From the NCBI GenBank assembly GCA_937934705.1, contig CALGYY010000263.1, positions 1 to 12,009 of the forward strand: DNA of 12,009 nt. The letters are read 5' to 3'. Under the pieces are notes generated by a model. The model was not told the origin of the DNA, did no database searches, and saw nothing but the letters and a program-made list of their open reading frames with translations. Of this stretch, positions 1-5,254 are shown piece by piece (positions within the stretch are counted from its first letter, which is position 1; the number at the start of each line of letters is the position of its first letter). Source of the stretch: an uncultured Bacteroidota bacterium (GTDB lineage Bacteria; Bacteroidota; Bacteroidia; Bacteroidales; CAIWKO01). Both the position numbers and the translations under genes were made by a program.

Positions 1-357
1 ACTGCTGCCTCCCGTAGGAGTCTGGTCCGTGTCTCAGTACCAGTGTGGGGGATAATCCTCTCAGAACCCCTAGACATCGGAGCCTTGGTGGGCCGTTACC
101 TCACCAACTAGCTAATGTCGCGCATGCCCATCTAAGACCGCCGGAGCTTTAATTGCAAAAAGATGCCTTCTCGCAATGTTATGGGGTATTAATCCCGATT
201 TCTCGGGGCTATGCCCCAGTCAAAGGTAGGTTGCATACGTGTTACGCACCCGTACGCCGGTCGCCGCCAGGTATTGCTACCCGCGCTGCCCCTCGACTTG
301 CATGTATTAGGCCTGCCGCTAGCGTTAATCCTGAGCCAGGATCAAACTCTTCATAGT
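1..357 (-). rRNA. rrs: 16S ribosomal RNA, 5' part (partial)
   Basis: This is the small-subunit rRNA gene read on the minus strand, truncated by the window edge. The complement of the universal 27F site (AGAGTTTGATCCTGGCTCAG) lies at 350-331. The complement of the 338-355 conserved block (ACTCCTACGGGAGGCAGC) lies at 21-4. The window therefore holds roughly E. coli positions 1-358, most of the 5' domain. The first bases after the 27F site, GATGAACGCTAGCGGCAGGC, and the block GAGAGGATTATCCCCCACAC are typical of Bacteroidota. The mature 5' end is placed at about 357 by counting back seven bases from the 27F site; it could differ by a few bases. The rest of the rRNA operon would lie to the left of base 1. 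Confidence 0.97.
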
Positions 358-446
358 AAGAAGAATTATAATGTTCCTGGATCTACTTAAACTCACAAGA
401 AATTTTTCCTGTTGTATTTGCTACTTATTTGGCCAAACTTCAATAT

Positions 447-457
447 TGTCAAAGAAC
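447..457 (-). promoter_or_regulatory. boxA-like antitermination site in the 16S leader
   Basis: On the minus strand this reads GTTCTTTGACA, about 90 nt upstream of the mature 16S start. It resembles the boxA element (E. coli TGCTCTTTAACA) bound by NusB/S10 to make rRNA transcription resistant to termination. Its place between the rRNA promoters and the gene is what boxA requires. Identification is by similarity and position only. Confidence 0.55.
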
Positions 458-508
458 TTTTTTCTATTACCGATCCTTTTGATAATTGATTCCTCTCAAA
501 AGGGGTTG

Positions 509-539
509 CAAAATTACACAAGTTTTTATTACATCCAAA
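509..539 (-). promoter_or_regulatory. rRNA promoter P2 (proximal), Bacteroidota type
   Basis: On the minus strand a TTTG (539-536) is followed after exactly 19 nt by TAATTTTG (516-509). This matches the Bacteroidota primary-sigma consensus TTTG - 19 to 21 nt - TAnnTTTG. Transcription would start near 502, giving a leader of roughly 145 nt before mature 16S. It lies downstream of P1, in the usual tandem arrangement of rRNA promoters. Confidence 0.7.
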
Positions 540-651
540 CTTTTTTGCAACTTTTTTTTACTTTTTTTAATGAACGCCCCCAATCTGGTTTTAAATGGCT
601 GATATTGAAGTGTGTCTATGTTTTCAGAAATCAGCGTCCCAAACGGGAGTG

Positions 652-681
652 CAAAGGTAATACTGTTTTTATTAATTGCAA
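652..681 (-). promoter_or_regulatory. rRNA promoter P1 (distal), Bacteroidota type
   Basis: On the minus strand TTG (681-679) is followed after 19 nt by TACCTTTG (659-652), an exact TAnnTTTG -7 element at standard spacing. Immediately upstream on the same strand (about 684-725) lies an A/T-tract segment that could act as an UP-like element. Transcription would start near 645, about 288 nt before mature 16S. Confidence 0.65.
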
Positions 682-835
682 GCTTTTTTGAAAATAAATT
701 CCAATTTCTTTTTAAAATTAACTAACACTCATGTAATCAAATAAATATGATGCAAAAAATTTGATCAGTTGATAATAAAGATTCATGCATCGCGTTCTTA
801 TCCCTTAAAACAGATCGTTTTTTATCCCTTTACCT

Positions 836-843
836 TATCTTTG
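836..843 (+). promoter_or_regulatory. -7 promoter element of the outer-membrane gene
   Basis: TATCTTTG matches TAnnTTTG exactly and ends 22 nt before the ATG at 866. No good TTTG is seen at the -33 position, so the site is judged on the -7 match and on the same placement seen before other genes in this window. The implied 5' leader is only about 15 nt. Confidence 0.5.
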
Positions 844-865
844 TCCTACATTATTATATGATCAT

Positions 866-1426
866 ATGAAAAAGCTCTGCTCTATTTTCTGTTTCTTCAT
901 AATAGTCGCTGCTGCAAATGCACAGAATAACGTGGATGACGATAGTGACGACTATGGTGGAATCCTCCCCTACCGAAACAGTTTCTTTTCCGGAGGAAGC
1001 CTGGGCGTTCAGTTCGGAACTATTACCATGATTGATGTGTCACCACAATTCGGATACTATCCCCTGGAACATATTGCCATTGGCACAGGCTTTACTTATC
1101 AATACATCAGCGACCGAAGGTACGTACCGAAACTGGATGTTCACGTTCTGGGAGGCAGATTGTTTACAAGACTCTATCTGCCTGTTTTTGATAACCTGTT
1201 CGCACACCTCGAATATGAGTACATGACCTATAAAGTCAACGACCCCTATCAGACTACCTATCTTGAGTGGGTTTCCCTCAATAACTTTCTTGCCGGTGTG
1301 GGTTACAGACAAAGGATCGGAGGCAGATCATCAATCAACCTGATGGTCCTGTGGAACTTTAATGAATCACAGTATTCACTTTATTCTAACCCGGTCATCC
1401 GCATAGGCGCAGATATCGGCCTTTGA
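866..1426 (+). CDS. Outer-membrane beta-barrel protein, porin-like
   Basis: A 186-residue secreted protein. Residues 1-19 form a classic signal peptide (MKKLCSIFCFFIIVAAANA, cleavage before Q20), followed by an acidic linker (NNVDDDSDDYGG). The rest alternates short amphipathic strands rich in Tyr, Phe and Gly (GGSLGVQFG at 43-51; FGYYPLEHIAIGTGFTYQY at 62-80; YSNPVIRIGADIGL at the end), as in a small beta-barrel of about eight strands. The pattern matches small Bacteroidota outer-membrane proteins that databases sometimes mislabel as alpha-ketoglutarate decarboxylase. No enzymatic motif is present, and the substrate or function is unknown. The ATG lies inside a 12-bp palindrome (856-867). 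The gene seems monocistronic: it ends two bases short of a convergent gene. Barrel assignment is fairly sure; a specific role cannot be given. Confidence 0.85.
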   Translation: MKKLCSIFCFFIIVAAANAQNNVDDDSDDYGGILPYRNSFFSGGSLGVQFGTITMIDVSPQFGYYPLEHIAIGTGFTYQYISDRRYVPKLDVHVLGGRLFTRLYLPVFDNLFAHLEYEYMTYKVNDPYQTTYLEWVSLNNFLAGVGYRQRIGGRSSINLMVLWNFNESQYSLYSNPVIRIGADIGL

Positions 1427-1428
1427 TC

Positions 1429-2166
1429 CTACAGCGTAAAACGCCAGGCGCAAAACCAATCATCGGGATGAGAATCTGGCGGACAGCCAATGCACTCCAC
1501 TCTGATGCGCGGGTCGATCTCTCTTGCGAATTCACGGAACTCCACCAATCCCCCGGATTTGCAGGGATAATCATCCAGACCTTTTCGTTTTCTGGCCGAC
1601 TGTACGCGGCAATCATTCATACGGAACACGAGGCTGTTTTCTGATTCTTCAACGAAACTCTGCTCGTTGATCCACGCATACAGCCGGTATTGCAGCGCTC
1701 TTTTAAGACCGGGAAGCCCACAATCTTTTGGTAATCCCAGCATGCGCCTTACTGACCATGCTTCGAAAGGGGCAAAATGAGCCCAGCAACTATCGTTGCA
1801 GCGTTTGGCATCGGACATCCCATGAGAAAATTCAACTGCCTGGAACCAGGTGCCATCACCCACAAGCCAGTTAACCGCAGCCGCCTGCAGGAGTTCATCC
1901 ATTTTTTCACCCGGAAGATCCAATAATGGCTTGGGCAGGCCATCCGTCAATTCAAACCCCAATACCTTGGCCATTCTTTTAATCTGGATCTCGTAACTGT
2001 TTTTCCAGGCAGTCTCCATGAGTTCCAAAGCCCGCTCCCGGCCAAACTGATGAAGAGCCTCCGCATACCACATGGCATGATGCATCATTCCACGGTGTAA
2101 AAAATCAACGAAAAGTTGCACCTTGCCGGCTTGTTCCATGGTGCTTTTCTGATCTGCTTCACTCAT
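1429..2166 (-). CDS. Cysteine-rich conserved protein, DUF6125-like
   Basis: A 245-residue soluble protein without signal peptide or membrane segment. The frame is open further upstream, but the ATG at 2166 overlaps the stop of the preceding hydrolase as ATGA, which fixes the start by translational coupling. The N-terminal half is helical (HHAMWYAEALHQFGRE at 29-44). The C-terminal half holds what look like conserved motifs: CNDSCW (123-128), CRVQSARKRKGLDDYPC (186-202), EIDPRI (216-221), CIGCPPD (225-231) and FCAWRF (238-243). From memory this resembles the DUF6125 group, related to the L-2-amino-thiazoline-4-carboxylate hydrolase-like family; that link is an impression, not a search result. 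Eight cysteines (123, 127, 149, 186, 202, 225, 228, 239) suggest metal or Fe-S binding, which is inference. Function unknown. Confidence 0.85.
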   Translation of the reverse strand: MSEADQKSTMEQAGKVQLFVDFLHRGMMHHAMWYAEALHQFGRERALELMETAWKNSYEIQIKRMAKVLGFELTDGLPKPLLDLPGEKMDELLQAAAVNWLVGDGTWFQAVEFSHGMSDAKRCNDSCWAHFAPFEAWSVRRMLGLPKDCGLPGLKRALQYRLYAWINEQSFVEESENSLVFRMNDCRVQSARKRKGLDDYPCKSGGLVEFREFAREIDPRIRVECIGCPPDSHPDDWFCAWRFTL

Positions 2167-2945
2167 ATAATATTGTATTGATTCAGAGTACTCATAATTT
2201 TCGCCGTAACCACATCTCTTTGCTGGAAATGAGGGATATGCCCGCAATCTGGGATCAGCAGTAATTCAACAGGACCAGGACAGTGATCCCTGATCCATTC
2301 CAGTTGCAGAGGGCTCCCGTATTCATCATCAACCCCCTGAACAGCCAGAACCGGAGAAATGATATGCGCCAGTTCCTCCTTCATATCCCAATGATCAAGT
2401 TCTCCCGATATCCAGGTGTGCGCCCAGCCGTAGAACATGGAATCCGTCCTGTCACCATGATATTTCTCCAGAAAGTCTCTCAAACGGCTGGTTTCAAAAA
2501 GAGTGATCGTATTCCTGATGCCGCTTCGCGAAATATCCTCCAGCATCACATGAGCCGCTTCAGACACCACAAGCTTCACCCGTTCAGGGAATTCAGAAGC
2601 ATACATGAGTGCAATGGTGGCTCCGTCGCTGTGACCGATGAGTACCAAAGGACAACTGATGCCCAATGACGAAAGTAAGGCCGGCAATTCTTCAATTGCT
2701 GCTTCTTTAGCAAACTGCGCACTTCGTTTCTCCCTGAGCTTTTCACTCCGGCCATAACCGTATCTGTCGTAAACCAGGGCCGGCAATCCGCTCAGATCTG
2801 ACATCTGCTGCGGAAAGTCCTTCCATTGAGCGATACTGCCTAATCCCTCGTGCAGGAATACCATACAGGGCTTTTCGCCTGAAATAGTTTCAGGCCCGAT
2901 TAACTGATAATGCAGATTATTCCCGTTGACATTACAATAAGGCAT
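2163..2945 (-). CDS. Alpha/beta-fold hydrolase
   Basis: A 260-residue cytosolic serine hydrolase of the alpha/beta superfamily. Visible landmarks are the oxyanion-loop HEGLGS (32-37), strand-turn YDRYGYGRS, the nucleophile elbow GHSDG with Ser106, an acid in GVDDEYG (Asp206/207) and the catalytic His in CGHIPH (His236). Length is usual for the family. Substrate cannot be told; ester, lactone, epoxide or thioester hydrolases share this scaffold. ATGs at 3017 and 2996 lie in frame upstream, and the latter has a purine-rich GGAAGGGAAG before it. I prefer 2945 because a TAnnTTTG element lies 20 nt before it and the extra residues would be an unusual extension. The stop overlaps the next gene's ATG, so the two are almost certainly co-translated. 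The gene diverges from the Fe-S operon. Confidence 0.9.
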   Translation of the reverse strand: MPYCNVNGNNLHYQLIGPETISGEKPCMVFLHEGLGSIAQWKDFPQQMSDLSGLPALVYDRYGYGRSEKLREKRSAQFAKEAAIEELPALLSSLGISCPLVLIGHSDGATIALMYASEFPERVKLVVSEAAHVMLEDISRSGIRNTITLFETSRLRDFLEKYHGDRTDSMFYGWAHTWISGELDHWDMKEELAHIISPVLAVQGVDDEYGSPLQLEWIRDHCPGPVELLLIPDCGHIPHFQQRDVVTAKIMSTLNQYNII

Positions 2946-2965
2946 AGCGCAATAGTTGAGCGGGA

Positions 2966-2973
2966 CAAAAATA
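2966..2973 (-). promoter_or_regulatory. -7 promoter element of the hydrolase pair
   Basis: On the minus strand this reads TATTTTTG, an exact TAnnTTTG, ending 20 nt before the ATG at 2945. It lies downstream of the two alternative ATGs, so if it is the real promoter they are excluded as starts. No convincing -33 TTTG is visible. Confidence 0.45.
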
Positions 2974-3031
2974 ATGATTTTGGGATACGCCGACATTTTT
3001 GCTTCCCTTCCTGCCATTAAACAATATTCCT

Positions 3032-3039
3032 TATACTTG
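3032..3039 (+). promoter_or_regulatory. Possible -7 element of the Fe-S/OPT operon
   Basis: TATACTTG matches TAnnTTTG except for one base (C for T) and ends 25 nt before the ATG at 3065. There is no clear -33 element. It is offered because its position agrees with the other genes here and the operon needs a promoter in this 119-bp divergent gap. Confidence 0.3.
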
Positions 3040-3064
3040 CATCAGAAATTTTCAGGATGATATC

Positions 3065-4357
3065 ATGATCAAGCAAATTGTTTTTATTGCCTGCCTGGCG
3101 CTTACTCTGGTGGTATTTATATATTCAGCCTGGCGACTCTACCGGTTTTACAAACTGACAAGGCCATACCGCTTCGGCCGGTTGGCGAAACGTTTGGTTG
3201 TGATGACGGAAGTGGCATTCTTTCAGACCAAGATCTTTCGCAGACCCGTAATCGGTTTTCTACATGCCCTTGTTTTCTGGGGGTTTTGCGTGATCGCCAT
3301 TGGTAGCATCGAGATGGTTATAGATGGTGTTTTTGGATACGATCGTATTTTTTCTGCCTGGGGATGGGTGTATGATATGATCACAGCATCCGGCGATGTC
3401 TTCGCATTACTTGTTTTATTGGCCATTGTTGTCTTCCTGTTTCGGCGCTTGTTTTTGAATATCAAGCGATTTCATGGAGTTGAGATGAAAAAGAAATCGC
3501 ATCAGGATGCCAATGTTGCCCTGAGCCTGATCCTATTACTGATGATCTCACTTCTGGGAATGAATGTGTTTTATCTCACCTCATGCATGCATAGCGGCAT
3601 TGCACCAGAAGGCACTTACCCGGTAAGTACGCATCTGGCCACTATTATGGGCGGCGGGGAGGAGGATCATCTGCTGATGGAGGTGTTCTGGTGGATGCAT
3701 ATTCTGCTGATCTTCCTTTTTGCCAATATTCTTCCGTATTCCAAGCACTTCCATGTGTTCATGTCCATTCCTAACGTCTTCTTCAGCCGGCTGGAGCCAC
3801 TCGGTAAGTTGCCCCTGATGGAGGATGTATTGAAGGAGGTGAAGATGATGATGAACCCGGAGACAGCTTTCTCTGCTGCACCTGAGGGTGAGCAGGCCCC
3901 TGCGCGCTTTGGTGTGAAGGATGTGGAGGATGTAAACCGTAAAAATTACCTGGATGCACTGGCCTGCACAGAATGTGGCCGTTGTACCTCGGTATGTCCG
4001 GCTAATCTGACGGGAAAGAAGTTATCTCCCCGCAAAATTTTCATGGATCTGAGGGCGAGGATGAAGGAGAAAGGTCCGGGACTGTTGAAGCAGGGAAAGG
4101 AATACCAGGACGGAAAGAGCCTCCTGGGCGATTATATTTCATGTGAGGAACTGTGGGCTTGTACCACCTGTAATGCCTGTGCACAGGAGTGTCCCGTAAA
4201 TATCAATCATCCAACCCTCATCATTGAAATGAGGCGCAATATGGTCATGGAGGATGCCTGTGCTCCAAGCGGAATCAAGAGCATTTTTGCCAATATCGAA
4301 AACAATGGGGCCCCATGGCAGTTCTCACCTGCTGACAGGATGAAGTGGGCAGAGTAG
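3065..4357 (+). CDS. NarI-like membrane protein with two [4Fe-4S] motifs (EtfD/HdrC-like)
   Basis: A 430-residue inner-membrane electron-transfer protein. The N-terminal half has about five hydrophobic helices (near 4-23, 62-82, 112-130, 151-171, 208-226). Histidines 67 (GFLHALVFWGF), 212 (WWMHILL) and 228/230 (SKHFH) are placed like the b-heme ligands of the NarI-type domain. A cytoplasmic segment then carries two ferredoxin motifs, Cys301/304/307/311 (CTECGRCTSVCP) and Cys366/369/372/376 (CTTCNACAQECP). This is the first two-thirds of a FadF/EtfD-type ETF:menaquinone oxidoreductase; the missing CCG domains are in the next gene, 51 bp downstream. Likely role: moving electrons between a soluble donor such as ETF and the quinone pool. 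The frame is open from 2999, but ATG 3065 is preceded by AGGA about 7 nt upstream and begins directly before the first helix. No etfAB genes lie in the window to confirm the partner. Confidence 0.88.
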   Translation: MIKQIVFIACLALTLVVFIYSAWRLYRFYKLTRPYRFGRLAKRLVVMTEVAFFQTKIFRRPVIGFLHALVFWGFCVIAIGSIEMVIDGVFGYDRIFSAWGWVYDMITASGDVFALLVLLAIVVFLFRRLFLNIKRFHGVEMKKKSHQDANVALSLILLLMISLLGMNVFYLTSCMHSGIAPEGTYPVSTHLATIMGGGEEDHLLMEVFWWMHILLIFLFANILPYSKHFHVFMSIPNVFFSRLEPLGKLPLMEDVLKEVKMMMNPETAFSAAPEGEQAPARFGVKDVEDVNRKNYLDALACTECGRCTSVCPANLTGKKLSPRKIFMDLRARMKEKGPGLLKQGKEYQDGKSLLGDYISCEELWACTTCNACAQECPVNINHPTLIIEMRRNMVMEDACAPSGIKSIFANIENNGAPWQFSPADRMKWAE

Positions 4358-4408
4358 GGGAGATAAAGAAATCAGAACGATGATATTGAAATTAATCCGG
4401 ATTAGTAT

Positions 4409-5212
4409 ATGAATCAGGAAAATACAAGTAAACTTGATGTACCCGTAATGGCGGATATCTTTGCCAGGGGAGAAAAACCAGAATACCTGTATTGGGTTGG
4501 CTGTGCGGGTGCTTTCGATGACCGTTACAGAAAAGTTGCCCGGGCCTTCACAGGTATAATGAATTACCTGAAAGTTAATTATGCTGTACTGGGATCTGAA
4601 GAGAGCTGTACAGGAGATCCGGCCCGAAGGGCAGGGAATGAGATGCTGTTTCAGATGCAGGCCCTCAGCAATATAGAAACCTTTACCCGGTACGAAGTAA
4701 AAAAGATACTGACGACCTGTCCGCATTGCTACAATATTTTCAAAAACGAGTATCCTGATCTTGGAGGCCGGTATGAGGTGATCCATTATACCAATTTCCT
4801 GAAAGAAATGATCAGCAGCGGCAGCATTACTTTTAAGGATGATACATACCGTAATGCGATGATCACCTATCATGATCCCTGCTATCTGGGGAGGGCCAAT
4901 GGAGAATATGAGCCGGCTCGCCGCATCATCGATGCATTGTCGGGAGGCAGGGTAGAAATGGAACGGAACCGGAGTTTTGCACTCTGTTGCGGTGCCGGCG
5001 GCGCTCAGATGTTCAAGGAGGCCGAACCCGGTGATAAGGAAATCTTCATCGAGAGGACGGAAGAGGCATTAAAGACCGGGGCGGGAGTGGTGGCCACCTC
5101 ATGCCCTTTTTGCATGGTGATGATGACCGACGGGCTGAAATACAAAAACAAGGAAGAAGAGATTTTCAATTTAGATATTGCTGAACTGGTGTTCCGGGCC
5201 ATGGGATTATAG
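4409..5212 (+). CDS. CCG-domain (Fe-S) oxidoreductase subunit, HdrB/EtfD C-terminal-like
   Basis: A 267-residue soluble protein with two cysteine-rich CCG domains, as in heterodisulfide reductase HdrB, GlpC, LutA and the C-terminal part of FadF/EtfD. The second domain is canonical: Cys158 (HDPCYLGR), Cys193-Cys194 (LCCGAGG) and Cys232/235 (SCPFC), with spacings of 34 and 37 residues. The first has Cys32 (VGCAG), SCTG at 66-69 and Cys104/107 (TCPHC); the usual CC pair is reduced to Ser66-Cys67. The protein would bind one or two Fe-S clusters and exchange electrons with the membrane/ferredoxin partner encoded just upstream; together they equal one fused FadF/EtfD. A ten-codon frame from ATG 4380 ends in TGA overlapping this gene's ATG and might couple translation. 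Its natural electron donor or substrate is not shown by the sequence. Confidence 0.9.
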   Translation: MNQENTSKLDVPVMADIFARGEKPEYLYWVGCAGAFDDRYRKVARAFTGIMNYLKVNYAVLGSEESCTGDPARRAGNEMLFQMQALSNIETFTRYEVKKILTTCPHCYNIFKNEYPDLGGRYEVIHYTNFLKEMISSGSITFKDDTYRNAMITYHDPCYLGRANGEYEPARRIIDALSGGRVEMERNRSFALCCGAGGAQMFKEAEPGDKEIFIERTEEALKTGAGVVATSCPFCMVMMTDGLKYKNKEEEIFNLDIAELVFRAMGL

Positions 5213-5254
5213 CCTGGCACCATAAATTTTTATTATCAACCAAAATATTTTACG

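Larger units (their letters stand above)
358..865. other. rRNA leader and divergent intergenic region, no gene
   Basis: This 508-bp stretch separates the 16S gene (minus) from the outer-membrane gene (plus). It is AT-rich and carries the 16S leader, a boxA-like site, two rRNA promoters and the promoter of the plus-strand gene, each listed separately. The open frame at 371-691 lies wholly within the rRNA leader and promoters and is not believable as a gene. I see no tRNA and no riboswitch here. Between about 720 and 830 I see nothing recognisable. Confidence 0.8.

Noticed and set aside
153..356. 67-residue open frame inside the 16S gene
   Set aside because: It is antisense to highly conserved 16S rRNA; such frames are artefacts.
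371..691. 106-residue plus-strand open frame next to the 16S gene
   Set aside because: It overlaps the rRNA leader, boxA-like site and both rRNA promoters, starts just outside the 16S 5' end, and its composition is that of translated AT-rich noncoding DNA.
2283..2669. 128-residue plus-strand frame
   Set aside because: It is antisense to the alpha/beta hydrolase and has no recognisable features.
2946..3017. Longer N-terminus for the alpha/beta hydrolase (ATG 3017 or 2996)
   Set aside because: A TAnnTTTG element lies between these ATGs and the ATG at 2945, and the added residues do not look like part of the fold. The purine-rich run before 2996 leaves some doubt.
4325..4873. 182-residue minus-strand frame
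   Set aside because: It is antisense to the CCG-domain gene, whose cysteine motifs are clearly intact; no domain or plausible start context is seen.
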